NCBI GenBank assembly: GCA_041488155.1
Contig: JBGPOS010000006.1
Location: forward strand, 12,511-76,510
Source of the DNA: JBGPOS01 sp041488155
GTDB taxonomy: Bacteria > Chloroflexota > Dehalococcoidia > Tepidiformales > Tepidiformaceae
DNA length: 64,000 nt
Reading direction: 5' to 3'
Below, piece after piece: positions 22,685-31,074 of the stretch (position 1 is its first letter; each line of letters opens with the position of its first letter). Below the pieces are notes generated by a model. It had not been told where the DNA came from, made no database searches, and worked only from the letters and a program-made list of their open reading frames with translations. The translations under genes and the position numbers were made by a program.

Positions 22685-23299
22685 ATGCTCGCGCCGGCTT
22701 TCTCAATCACGTCGCAGGGGGATCTTTTCGCAGAGCTTGTTTCGGCCCTGTTGAAGCAGCTGCACCCGGAAGCAGCCGTAACCTTTAGCCCGTGCGAGCA
22801 TGGCACCATGGGCCCGGGAGTACGCGTTGGGTTGAACACGAGCGAACGGTGGATGTTCGTCTCCACTCGAATCGGACCAAGCGACGAAGCGGTCGAGGCC
22901 CTCAGTAAGGGCGCCTGCGGGGTGCTGACCCTTGATTCGAAGCCGGAAGAGTTCACCCAGGCGATCGACGCGCTCGTCAGTGGAACCGGAAGCTACGTCC
23001 CCTGGGACGTAGTCCAGTGGATGGCCGGAGCGACACTCCGCGGCAGCGGTGACCCTGCCGACGCTCCCGTGAAGCTTACCCAACGTGAGCGCGAAGTATT
23101 GCGACTGGTAGCGATGGGCTTTTCGAATGCAGAGATAGCACGGAGTCTTACAATTTCGATCAACACTGTTCGTACGCACCTTCACGCGCTGTCTGTGAAA
23201 CTGGATGCGAACAGCCGGACTCGGGTGCTCGCAAATGCGCGGGCGCTTGGGCTGCCCGAAGCGATGGAGCGCGCCGCCGCCGACCGGCAGAGCGCCTAG
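22685..23299 (+). CDS. LuxR/NarL-type regulator with degenerate receiver
   Basis: ATG at 22685 follows AGGGGAAGGA, a good ribosome-binding site. The product is 204 residues. The C-terminal helix-turn-helix is clear (LTQREREVLRLVAMGFSNAE then IARSLTISINTVRTHL). The N-terminal half follows the alpha/beta order of a receiver (WMFVSTR, GACGVLTLDSKPEEFTQAI) but has no acidic pocket or phosphoacceptor in the expected place. It is paralogous in layout to the gene at 28470. It lies 10 bases upstream of the canonical response regulator and is probably co-transcribed with it. Confidence 0.8.
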   Translation: MLAPAFSITSQGDLFAELVSALLKQLHPEAAVTFSPCEHGTMGPGVRVGLNTSERWMFVSTRIGPSDEAVEALSKGACGVLTLDSKPEEFTQAIDALVSGTGSYVPWDVVQWMAGATLRGSGDPADAPVKLTQREREVLRLVAMGFSNAEIARSLTISINTVRTHLHALSVKLDANSRTRVLANARALGLPEAMERAAADRQSA

Positions 23300-23309
23300 G
23301 GAAGTGACG

Positions 23310-24002
23310 ATGCTGGTACTGGTGCTGGAAGACGACGAGGACTACGCGGACATTATTTCGCACACACTCGAACGCGATGGCCACGACGTAGTGGTGGTGG
23401 ACTCAGTCGCCGCCGCCATCAAGTTCTCGGAAAAGAAAACGCCGGATCTCGCTGTGCTTGATATCGTCCTTCCGGACGGGTCGGGACTGGACGTGTGTAA
23501 CAGGCTCCGCGAGATCCGTCCCGGGATCCCTGTGGTCTTCCTCTCGTCGCTGGACCGCACCCAGGACGTGATCGCGGGCCTGACGGTGGGAGGCGATGAC
23601 TACGTCACCAAGCCGTTTCACCCCGGGGAACTGCTCGCCCGCGTGCGCGCCGTCCTCAGGCGGTCCACGGAAGGCGGCGTCCAGGAGCGCGGTGCAGGAC
23701 AGCGAATCGCTTCGAACGGGATAGAAGTTGACATCGCGAGCCACACAGCGTGGTACCTGGCGGCGAACCTGAACTGCACACCGATCGAAGTGGAGATCTT
23801 GGGGCAGCTGGTTCGCTACCCGGGGCAGGCGCTCTCCTACGCGTTCCTCACCGACCAGGTGTGGGGCTACAAGAACGTCTCCGACGCAACCCTGTTGAAA
23901 GGTCACGTAAGTTCAATTCGGCGGAAGATCCGCGAAGCTGGCGGCTCCGACGAGCTGGTCCGCACGGTCCACGGTGTGGGCTACAGCTTCACTCCGGTTT
24001 AG
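23310..24002 (+). CDS. OmpR-family response regulator (canonical)
   Basis: The product is 230 residues. The receiver has the full set: acidic pocket E7-D8-D9, phosphoacceptor Asp51 (LAVLDIVLPDGSG), Ser79 and Lys101 (YVTKPF). The winged-helix effector domain ends with RTVHGVGYSFTPV. It is the only regulator of the cluster with a complete phosphorylation site, so it is the likely target of the small kinase. The ATG at 23310 sits in GTGACGATG; a GTG six bases earlier is an alternative. Confidence 0.92.
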   Translation: MLVLVLEDDEDYADIISHTLERDGHDVVVVDSVAAAIKFSEKKTPDLAVLDIVLPDGSGLDVCNRLREIRPGIPVVFLSSLDRTQDVIAGLTVGGDDYVTKPFHPGELLARVRAVLRRSTEGGVQERGAGQRIASNGIEVDIASHTAWYLAANLNCTPIEVEILGQLVRYPGQALSYAFLTDQVWGYKNVSDATLLKGHVSSIRRKIREAGGSDELVRTVHGVGYSFTPV

Positions 24003-24014
24003 GCGCGAACAACG

Positions 24015-24710
24015 ATGAAGTTCGCGATCGCGGACCCCGACCCGGCAGCGGCCGAATTGCTGTCGTACGCAGCTCAGCGGCGCGGCCACCAGGCGGTCTG
24101 CCTCGCCGCCGCAGAGAAACTGTTCGATAGACTGCCGTTCGAACCATCGGTGATCGTCGCCGCTGTCGAAGCAACAAGCGCAGCAGACCTCAAGATCATT
24201 GAACGGATCCGGCGGGAGTTCGGAGACGCCGTCCTGTTTGTGAGCATGGAGCGGCCCCGTGAACCAATTCCGTCGCTCGCGTTGAAAGCGGGCGCAGCTG
24301 AGGTCCTGCGCACGCCCTACAACCCGCTCGAGGTCGTCCTTCGAGCAGAGAACTGGGCGGCCAGCCGCGGTGGCCCGGCCGTAGCGAGCGACACGCTCAA
24401 AATTGGCGACCTCGAGATTGCGCTCGACCGCTACACGGCCACCAAGAACGGGAAGGTGCTTGTCTTCACCAAGCTGGAATTGCGGCTGGTCTACTGCCTG
24501 GCCCAGCATTATCCCCATCTCGCCCCTCTAGAAAGGCTCCTCGCCTTCGGCTGGGATTCGCTGGGTGACCCCGACGCCGCTCTCATCAAAACCCACATCT
24601 CTCACATCCGGAAGAAATTGCGCGACGCCGGGGGGCAGGAGTTCGACATCGTCTCCAGACAGACTGTCGGCTATGTTCTCCAGATCTCCGAAGAGCGCGC
24701 AGCTCTGTAG
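24015..24710 (+). CDS. OmpR-type regulator without phosphoacceptor
   Basis: The product is 231 residues. Strand 1 keeps an acidic pair (MKFAIADPDP), but strand 3 reads VIVAAVEATS, with Val where the phosphoacceptor Asp should be, and the conserved Lys is replaced (LRTPYNP). The winged-helix domain is intact (FTKLELRLVYCL to RQTVGYVLQI). It is in the same operon, 12 bases after the canonical regulator, and may act as a constitutive or ligand-controlled partner of it. Confidence 0.8.
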   Translation: MKFAIADPDPAAAELLSYAAQRRGHQAVCLAAAEKLFDRLPFEPSVIVAAVEATSAADLKIIERIRREFGDAVLFVSMERPREPIPSLALKAGAAEVLRTPYNPLEVVLRAENWAASRGGPAVASDTLKIGDLEIALDRYTATKNGKVLVFTKLELRLVYCLAQHYPHLAPLERLLAFGWDSLGDPDAALIKTHISHIRKKLRDAGGQEFDIVSRQTVGYVLQISEERAAL

Positions 24711-24806
24711 GTGACGCGGGGCGTTTCTCTTCCCCTAGCGCCGCGTGGCGCTGAGCGCGATAATCACCTCGAATGGGCGCACAGAGCCGCCCGCCGGAAC
24801 ACCACC

Positions 24807-25037
24807 ATGCATCGATTGTTCATTCGAATCGTTGATCTCGTCGCTCCGGAGGTCTGCCATGCGTGTGAGGGGGGCAGCGGCGTTGAGTGTGGCGAGACGC
24901 GCGGGGCATGGCGCAAGTGTCGCGTTTGCGGGGGGACGGGACGCCGGACGCAGTCAGTTGCGGAGTCGGAGCAGTCTCTGAGGCAGCAGTCCGCTCGACG
25001 ATTGCGGCGCTGGCGAGGGCCCCGCTCGGCGGCGTAG
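24807..25037 (+). CDS. DnaJ-like zinc-finger small protein
   Basis: The product is 76 residues from ATG 24807. The motifs CHACEGGSG and CRVCGGTGRR are CxxCxGxG knuckles of the DnaJ zinc-finger type, spaced about 20 residues apart. No J domain is present. The C-terminal tail is Arg/Gln-rich. Downstream of the regulator operon by about 96 bases. Function unknown. Confidence 0.5.
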   Translation: MHRLFIRIVDLVAPEVCHACEGGSGVECGETRGAWRKCRVCGGTGRRTQSVAESEQSLRQQSARRLRRWRGPRSAA

Positions 25038-25080
25038 CCGCTCGCAGCTTTCTGACCATCGAGACCGGTGTCGCGCGCGG

Positions 25081-25605
25081 CTAGCGCCTTCGAAAAGCAC
25101 GAAACTCGCGGGCCGCCAGCTGGAGCCAGCCTCCGGAGGCCGGCCTCGCGGGAACGGACTTAACGACCGCCGACGGCTCGGGCTGGCGCCCGTTGGGACT
25201 CGCTGGCTTCTGGCCCGCGATGCGACCCAACCCCAGCCCAGGTGGCGCCGCGCCTCCGACTACGGCGGAGAGCAACGATTGGAGCTGCATCTGCAGGCTG
25301 GCGAGGAGCCTTCGCAGCTCCGCCCGTTCGTCGTATTCGCGCTCAAGGTCGCGTTGGATCGATTGGACCTGCGCCGAGAGTGTGTCTCGGCTCGCGCGCG
25401 TTTCGGCCAGGAGTTCGCCGAGATGGCTGATTTCCTGCCGAAGTTGCTGGACCTCCCGTTCGCTGTCCGCGAGCTTGCGCGAGACTGCGAAAATGCGTTC
25501 TCCAGCCTGGCGAAGGAGGTTTGACTCGCGCGCGGTTAGAGCGCCAAAGGATTCCCCACTGGCTGGGGAGGGATCGGCGGCCGGAGGCAGATCAGCGGTG
25601 GTCAT
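25081..25605 (-). CDS. coiled-coil protein
   Basis: The product is 174 residues. Residues about 25-115 form a continuous heptad-rich coiled coil (ESNLLRQAGERIFAVSRKL onwards to LRRLLASLQMQLQSLLSAV), followed by a Pro-rich linker and a basic C-terminus (AAREFRAFRRR). No membrane segment. It lies 24 bases downstream of the cohesin-like gene on the same strand, so the two probably form an operon. Confidence 0.7.
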   Translation of the reverse strand: MTTADLPPAADPSPASGESFGALTARESNLLRQAGERIFAVSRKLADSEREVQQLRQEISHLGELLAETRASRDTLSAQVQSIQRDLEREYDERAELRRLLASLQMQLQSLLSAVVGGAAPPGLGLGRIAGQKPASPNGRQPEPSAVVKSVPARPASGGWLQLAAREFRAFRRR

Positions 25606-25629
25606 GATTGGAGACGGCCGAGGCCGACC

Positions 25630-26577
25630 TCAGCATACCTCGTCGGCACGTGCCTGGGACGGACCAGGGACGGCGTTAGCCGGGGCGAGCCGCACGCCCC
25701 TCACCGCGCCCGCCACCTCGACCAGGAAATGGCCGGGATCAGAAGGGCTGGCAACCGAGCCAAACGCCTCGACCTGGGCGAGGTAGCCCGTGACAGCGGC
25801 TTCCAGGCCGGGGAAAACTTCGTTGCCGGCGGAAACTGCCTCAGGTGCCCTTGCTGGCTGGCCGGGCCTGGCCGAAGCAGACCAGCGCCAACTCCGCCGC
25901 GCGAGTGCGACCACCACAACCGCTCCAGCCACGGCCGCTGCCGCCACCGCGACAATAGCGATCACGAAGAACACGAAGACGAGACTTCCCCCAGGACCCA
26001 GCGCCGAACTGCGGGGGCTCGCCGAGGCAGAGTCAGACTCTCCCGCAATGGGCCCAGCCCCTGGGCCGGAGGGAGTCCCGGCCGAGGTAGTCCGGGTTTG
26101 GCCCGGTACGCGATTGACGTCGTCGATTCGCACTCCCTGGTCCTCGAGGTTGACGACGATGGGCTCGATCTTGCTGGCCCCGTCGGCGAGGCCTCGCCAA
26201 ATGACCCTGGCGAGCGGACAGCTCGTGCCTCTTGCGCAACCCTCTCCGATACGGACGCCTCGTATCGAAAGCGTGCCGGAGGCGTCCGATGCGGCCGCGG
26301 GAGGAAGAGGCGCCCACGGTTCGCGAAGCTGGACCTCTGCCGGTACGAGGACCGAGGCGTCGAAACCAAGGGTCACTTCGAACGCGTTCAGAGCGTGATT
26401 CGCATCGAGGATCGCGACCAATTCAGAAGCGAGGGGGTCGCTAGCCGGGGTTGTTACAAGGAACACGGTGCGCGTCGGAGGCTCCGCTGCGGCTCGCTGT
26501 CCGAAAGAGCAGACCCCAGCCGCGAGGGCAAGGAAAACGAGCAACGTTCGCGAGCGAGTTGCGGGCGACCCAACCAT
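25630..26577 (-). CDS. cohesin-like membrane-anchored surface protein
   Basis: From ATG at 26577 the product is 315 residues. It has a signal peptide (RSRTLLVFLALAAGVCSFG), then a cohesin/carbohydrate-binding-like beta domain (about residues 30-155; LNAFEVTLGFDASVL is the typical cohesin strand pair), a Ser/Pro linker, a transmembrane span (VFVFFVIAIVAVAAAAVAG, about residues 200-225) and a cytoplasmic tail of about 80 residues. The cohesin fold outside and the coiled-coil partner gene suggest a surface attachment or signalling role. Earlier in-frame starts exist at 26595 and 26613. Confidence 0.65.
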   Translation of the reverse strand: MVGSPATRSRTLLVFLALAAGVCSFGQRAAAEPPTRTVFLVTTPASDPLASELVAILDANHALNAFEVTLGFDASVLVPAEVQLREPWAPLPPAAASDASGTLSIRGVRIGEGCARGTSCPLARVIWRGLADGASKIEPIVVNLEDQGVRIDDVNRVPGQTRTTSAGTPSGPGAGPIAGESDSASASPRSSALGPGGSLVFVFFVIAIVAVAAAAVAGAVVVVALARRSWRWSASARPGQPARAPEAVSAGNEVFPGLEAAVTGYLAQVEAFGSVASPSDPGHFLVEVAGAVRGVRLAPANAVPGPSQARADEVC

Positions 26578-26876
26578 TGGCACTCGTCCTGGCATGGCGG
26601 CGACGAGGCGCACCTTCGTCAGAAGCTAAGACCATGCCTGATCTGCGACAGCGTAACACCGTGATTGGCGCCGTCCACGGCGAGCAAGGCCGGGCCTGCC
26701 GTTTAAGGTTCGCGGGCCCCCCGGGTTTCGGTCGTGGCGCTCCCGTGTGGGGCGCGTCGGCAGCAAAGACGGGCGTGCTGCGGCACCTTTCGTGGGGATT
26801 CCTCACGCCATCGCAACAATCAGTCCACCGTTGTGCCATGCCCTTATGTGACAACGAGCAACACCCGGCGTAAGCC
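26578..26876. other. divergent intergenic region, no gene seen
   Basis: This 299-base stretch separates the cohesin-like gene (minus) from a regulator gene (plus). It should contain promoters for both. I see no RNA gene, no strong palindrome and no convincing short gene. Confidence 0.4.
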
Positions 26877-27716
26877 GTGTCGCGCCCCCACCCAGTCCAG
26901 CGAGTCGCCGAACCGATGTCGACAAGCCCGGTCTATCCGGAGACACCTCAGATCGAACCTGCGAGCTTGCCGCGGCCCGCAGCGCCAGTGCGCGCCGCGG
27001 GCGGTCCCATCGCGCTGGTCATTCGAGGGAGAGAGTACGCTTCGCTCTCGGTGATCCCGGCCCTCGTACGGCATGGGTTCACCTCGGCCGAACGCACGAC
27101 TGACGATGCACTCGAGTTCCTCGATCAGCTCCGGCCCTCCGTAGTCCTCTGCGTTGTGGATCCTGCGCGTGGCGCCGACATAGAGCTCATTCGTGACGTG
27201 GCCTCGCGGCTGCCAGCGTTCATCCTGTTGCTCGCACCCACCAGCGAGGCGTTCGCGGCGGGCCTCGAAGCGGGCGCCGACGCCTGTCTCTGCGAAAAGG
27301 ACAGCCCGGAGACGTTGGACGCTCAGATAAGAGCCATCAAACGCCGCCTCCCCGGGAACGGCGATCAGGCGCTCGACTTCCCCCTGCGCGGCTTTCGCAT
27401 CGACCTTGATTCGCGGCGGTTCCAGAAGGGCGACCAGCCGATACCGCTGACGTCGATGGAGTTCTCGATCCTCTCCTACCTCGCCGAACATGCTGGTCGT
27501 GTTACGAGCCCCATGGAGCTGTTGCACGGGGCCACCGGGCGGCTCCACACGGAGGCGGAAGCGTCCCAGGCCGTCAAGGTGTACGTCGGGCGGCTGAGGA
27601 AGAAGCTGCAGGCCCAGGGCGCGGACCCGGCCGTGATCGCCAACGTCCGGGGTTACGGCTACATGCTCGAGCGGCGCCAGGCTGCTGGCACCAACGACTC
27701 TACCGACAACCGCTAG
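26877..27716 (+). CDS. OmpR-type regulator with degenerate receiver
   Basis: The product is up to 279 residues from GTG 26877; an ATG at 26916 is an alternative. The receiver-like domain has strands IALVIRG and SVVLCVVDPARG, with no acidic pair on strand 1 and the Asp of strand 3 out of position. The winged helix is complete (LTSMEFSILSYLAEHAG to VRGYGYMLERR). Transcribed divergently from the cohesin-like gene, which it might control. Confidence 0.78.
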   Translation: MSRPHPVQRVAEPMSTSPVYPETPQIEPASLPRPAAPVRAAGGPIALVIRGREYASLSVIPALVRHGFTSAERTTDDALEFLDQLRPSVVLCVVDPARGADIELIRDVASRLPAFILLLAPTSEAFAAGLEAGADACLCEKDSPETLDAQIRAIKRRLPGNGDQALDFPLRGFRIDLDSRRFQKGDQPIPLTSMEFSILSYLAEHAGRVTSPMELLHGATGRLHTEAEASQAVKVYVGRLRKKLQAQGADPAVIANVRGYGYMLERRQAAGTNDSTDNR

Positions 27717-27749
27717 ACCTTCTTTCAATACCGGACAGAGACGATCGCC

Positions 27750-28073
27750 GTGGCCAACGAGAGGTGCGTCATGTCAACTGGCCTTTGCCACCCCGAAACA
27801 GGTGACCATGAACACTCGGAGCGGTACTGCCTCTGGTGTGGAGAAGGAATCTCAGCCGAGGAATCCGCGCTGCTTCTCAGCGCGGTCCTCTACGCCCATG
27901 ACAATTGCGCTTCGCCAGCTCTTCGCTCCACACCTTCGTCTTATCGACGTGCGACCCACGGCGGACCTCGCCACCCGGTGCTGAGAACGGGCTCAGCTAA
28001 GCGGGCTGGAAGTGGTGGGCGATTGGGTTTCCATTCACGATCGATTCCGCCAGAGAATGGATCTCGTTGGTAG
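27750..28073 (+). CDS. possible small Cys/His-rich protein
   Basis: GTG at 27750 follows the regulator stop by 33 bases. The first 60 residues look protein-like (CHPETGDHEHSERYCLWCGE, then SAVLYAHDNC) and could bind a metal. The remainder is basic and may be read-through of non-coding sequence. It overlaps an opposite-strand frame at its end. Confidence 0.35.
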   Translation: MANERCVMSTGLCHPETGDHEHSERYCLWCGEGISAEESALLLSAVLYAHDNCASPALRSTPSSYRRATHGGPRHPVLRTGSAKRAGSGGRLGFHSRSIPPENGSRW

Positions 28074-28284
28074 CACGATTCGACACAGCAACCGCCCACT
28101 CCGGATGGCTGACAGCGGCGACGACGCATGCGGTGGCGAAAATGTCTCCGGTGAGCAGCAGTGTCGGCTCAGCGGCCTGGAGCGCTATTCGGACCGCCTC
28201 CAGCAGACAGGCACTAATGGTGAACTCTTCGGGACCCCGGTCCAACGGCGTTTCGTCCTTGCGCGGAGTGTGACGTTCCGCCAC
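27997..28284 (-). CDS. hypothetical protein, 95 aa
   Basis: From GTG 28284 the frame encodes an Ala/Thr-rich helical protein (ISACLLEAVRIALQAAEP). Its start codon lies inside the 11-mer that also occurs at 22470. An AT-richer stretch lies just upstream, which fits a promoter. No family recognised. Confidence 0.4.
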   Translation of the reverse strand: MAERHTPRKDETPLDRGPEEFTISACLLEAVRIALQAAEPTLLLTGDIFATACVVAAVSHPEWAVAVSNRATNEIHSLAESIVNGNPIAHHFQPA

Positions 28285-28469
28285 TACGAAATCAACACTT
28301 CATTTGGTCGTGAAGGTAAAAGCGGGACATTTCTTTCGTTCTTTATGTTCCATTACTTGCATTTTGGTCACGAGCCGTTCACAATTCGGCACTCACGTCA
28401 ATGCGCCGTTAATCGACGGCGTAAAAGCGTGGGGTTTCCACCCTCAGGGTGGCACTGGCGGGGATCTCA
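28285..28469 (+). promoter_or_regulatory. AT-rich regulatory region with a 15-bp palindrome
   Basis: The stretch 28300-28380 is clearly richer in A/T than its surroundings. At its 3' end CCACCCT-C-AGGGTGG (28438-28452) is a perfect palindrome 17 bases before the GTG at 28470. This arrangement suggests a promoter followed by an operator or a hairpin over the ribosome-binding region of the LuxR-type gene. Confidence 0.5.
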
Positions 28470-29135
28470 GTGAGCACGTTACAGACCGACCGGCGGGGCC
28501 GGGTAGATTCGGGTGGGCTACGCGCGCCGAACGGCGCGACCCGCCCCCGCTTTGTTATCGCCGCACCAGATCGTGGGCTTCTTGGTGCGCTCGTCCTTGC
28601 CTTCCTTCGCCAGCTCTACCCGGATTCGCCGATCGAGCGCTGCGCTCCCGACACCGCCTCGCCGCCCCGGACCGTGACCGTCCGGCTCCACGGCGGCCGG
28701 CCCCGCGTTGTGGTGTTCGAGGACGAACCACCGGCCTCCTTGTTGGTTCCCCTCGCTCGGACGGGAGAGTGCGGGTTGGTCACGGTCACTTCCAGGGAAG
28801 AAGATTTCCGGCAGGCGGTTGAGGGCCTGTTCGACGACGGGACTTCCTACATCACGCCCTCGCTCGTCCGGGCCCTTGCCCTGGCTTCGATCGAACCCGA
28901 GGCACGGCCGGCGCGGCTCACCCGCCGCGAGGCGGAGGTGGTGCGCCTGCTCGGGGCCGGCTGTTCCAACAAGGAAATGGCGCTCGCCCTCGTCGTGTCT
29001 CCGAACACGGTGCGCGCGCACCTGCAGTCGATTTCAGTGAAATTCGGAGTTTCCAGCAGAGCGAAGATCGCAGCTCGGGCGCGGTCCCTGGGGCTGCTCG
29101 ATGGGGCCACGCCGTGGCGACCAGCCCGCGGCTGA
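28470..29135 (+). CDS. LuxR/NarL-type regulator with degenerate receiver
   Basis: From GTG 28470 the product is 221 residues (GTG 28449 is an alternative but lies in the palindrome). The C-terminal helix-turn-helix is LTRREAEVVRLLGAGCSNKE followed by VVSPNTVRAHLQSISVKF. The N-terminal half starts like a receiver (RFVIAAPDRGLLGALVLAFL) and has VVVFEDEPPASL at strand 3, without a normal phosphoacceptor context. It is a paralogue of the gene at 22685 by layout and motif order. It is the last regulator before the exopolysaccharide locus. Confidence 0.8.
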   Translation: MSTLQTDRRGRVDSGGLRAPNGATRPRFVIAAPDRGLLGALVLAFLRQLYPDSPIERCAPDTASPPRTVTVRLHGGRPRVVVFEDEPPASLLVPLARTGECGLVTVTSREEDFRQAVEGLFDDGTSYITPSLVRALALASIEPEARPARLTRREAEVVRLLGAGCSNKEMALALVVSPNTVRAHLQSISVKFGVSSRAKIAARARSLGLLDGATPWRPARG

Positions 29136-29183
29136 ACGCCGGCGCGTGGCCCCATCCTTAAGGCGACCAGCCTGCACCGGGCT

Positions 29184-29485
29184 CTAATGCCCTGGCGGTA
29201 GGTCGAGCGGCCCATCCTCGTAGGAGGACTGGGCTCGGGCGCGGAAGTAGCCGCCATCGTCGCCGGCGCTGAGGGAGAGGGCTGTGTTGCCCTTGATGAG
29301 GGCGGGGTTGGTGACGCGTCGCGGGCGGCATCACAGGGGCAGGTCACGCCCCCGGCGCCACCGCCGAAAAGGAAGGCGCCGAGGCCTGCGTTGACGTAGT
29401 CGGCGAGGTGGGCGCGCGGGGCCATCGAAGAGAGCCACTCGGGGCGGACGCGGACTAGAGAGCCTGAACGGCCGCGAATGTGCAT
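29184..29485 (-). pseudogene. frameshifted remnant of a conserved small protein
   Basis: On the minus strand one frame (from ATG 29485) reads YVNAGLGAFLFGGGAGG, and the next frame continues with NPALIKGNTALSLSAGDDGG and ends with QSSYEDGPLDLPPGH at a stop at 29184. Both halves look like real protein, and the join lies near 29331-29345. This fits a single frameshift in a gene of about 100 codons. The family is unknown to me. The rest of 29136-29781 shows nothing convincing. Confidence 0.35.
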
Positions 29486-29781
29486 TGCCTGGCTCAAACG
29501 AGGAGAGGCTAGTGCGGACCGTCCCGCTGGCGGGGATCCGTCCCGTTGCGGAACCGTGGGCCGACCGTGACGTTCGCGTTCCGTCAAGGGGGTCGGTGCC
29601 GGCCTGGCTGGCCCGCCCCCTCGTCCGTCGCATCGCGTTCGATTCGGGAAGTATCTTCAACGGGCGCTCAACCGGGAATTGCAATCGTGTGGGCGAGACA
29701 GCCGGGCAGCCCGGCTGAGCACACGTCTCTCGCCTGCAGAGGCCTCATGCTGGCGGAAAGGCAGCGCGCGAGTGTTGCGCC

Positions 29782-31071
29782 TTGGTTGATGAACTCTTAG
29801 CCAACCGGCCCCTCGGTGTTTTGTTTCTCAACACCCGCGATGCTGTGGGTGCTGACGTGGCTGTGCACCTGGCCTTGGCGCGAGCCCTCGATAGAACCCA
29901 GTGTCGGGTCTGGGCGGCGACCGGCGTGTACGAGGCGCCGGAGGGCGACTCAGCGCGCGAGCTGTTTGCCGCCGTGCCCGAGCTGACGTTGCTCCCCCTG
30001 GAACTCGGGCGTCCTCTTTCGACGAGCCACGGGCGAGCTCGCCTGGCCGCCGCCATGGCTAACGTACGTGCGATAGGGAGCCTCGCGAAGTTGGCCCGAC
30101 TGTGCCGCCGCGAAGGAATCGACGTCATCCACGTGACAGACCGGCCACGCGACCTCGTGTTCGGATGGCTCGTGTCCCGGCTCGCGAGCAAACGCCTGGT
30201 TGTCCAGGCGCATACGAACTACTACCGCCATGACTCCTCCGCCGTTCTGAACTGGATACTCCGCCGCGCCGATGCGGTGGTCGGGGTGTCTCGGTTTACC
30301 GCTGCCAGCTACGTGGAGAATGGAGGACTGGCGCGCGAACGCGTATTCGCCGTCCAGAACGCCGTGGACACGTCGCTGTTCAATCCTGGCGACTCTGGGC
30401 CGGCGCGCCTCGCAATGCGCGCCCGGTTGAACGCCGAAGCGGAAGCGCCCGTGATGGGCTGCGTCGCGCGCCTCATGCGCTGGAAGCGGCAGGCGACTCT
30501 CCTGGATGCGTTCGCCTCCGTACGAAGACACGTTCCGGCGGCGCAGCTCGTGCTCGCCGGGACGTCCCAAGACGTCTCGCCCGATGGACGGGGCAGCTTC
30601 CAGGACTACCTCGTGCGGCGAATCGCTGAGCTCGGACTGGAAGACTCAGTTCAGCTTGTTGGTTTCATCCCCCCAGCCGATATGCCCAAGTTCTACGCCG
30701 GGCTCGACCTGTTGGTTCACCCTGCGGTCGATGAGCCTTTCGGACTCGTGCTCGTTGAAGCCATGGCAAGCGGCATCCCGGTAGTGGCGGTCGGTGCTGG
30801 CGGTGTTCCGGAGATAATCCGCGACGGCGTTGATGGCCTCCTCGTGCCCGCGGAGCAACCCAATGCCATGGCCAGCGCCATGCTGCGGGTCCTGGAAGAT
30901 TCGTCCCTGTCGGCGAGGCTGGCTGCTGCGGGCCGCCGGCGAGTCGTCGAGACCTTCGGCGGGCCCCGGCAAGCCGCCGAGATGCTGGCTGTCTACCGGA
31001 GCCTCGTTTCTCGAGGCGAGTTCGACCGGGTGTCGGCCCTCACCGAGACCCTCTCCCACCAAGAAAGGTAG
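29782..31071 (+). CDS. GT4-family glycosyltransferase
   Basis: The product is up to 429 residues. It has the two-domain GT-B layout: the N-terminal part contains DVIHVTDRPRDLVFG, and the C-terminal part holds GCVARLMRWKRQATLLDAF and the donor-binding EPFGLVLVEAMASGIPVVA with its E-x7-E pattern. It transfers a sugar from a nucleotide donor with retention of configuration (family knowledge); the sugar is unknown. The first plausible start is TTG 29782, and a later start would not remove any motif. It opens the exopolysaccharide locus and is four bases from the radical SAM gene. Confidence 0.88.
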   Translation: MVDELLANRPLGVLFLNTRDAVGADVAVHLALARALDRTQCRVWAATGVYEAPEGDSARELFAAVPELTLLPLELGRPLSTSHGRARLAAAMANVRAIGSLAKLARLCRREGIDVIHVTDRPRDLVFGWLVSRLASKRLVVQAHTNYYRHDSSAVLNWILRRADAVVGVSRFTAASYVENGGLARERVFAVQNAVDTSLFNPGDSGPARLAMRARLNAEAEAPVMGCVARLMRWKRQATLLDAFASVRRHVPAAQLVLAGTSQDVSPDGRGSFQDYLVRRIAELGLEDSVQLVGFIPPADMPKFYAGLDLLVHPAVDEPFGLVLVEAMASGIPVVAVGAGGVPEIIRDGVDGLLVPAEQPNAMASAMLRVLEDSSLSARLAAAGRRRVVETFGGPRQAAEMLAVYRSLVSRGEFDRVSALTETLSHQER

Positions 31072-31074
31072 TCA

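Noticed and set aside
25729..26664. 311-codon plus frame opposite the cohesin-like gene
   Set aside because: The minus strand has a signal peptide, a beta domain and a membrane span in order; the plus frame is Arg-rich shadow.
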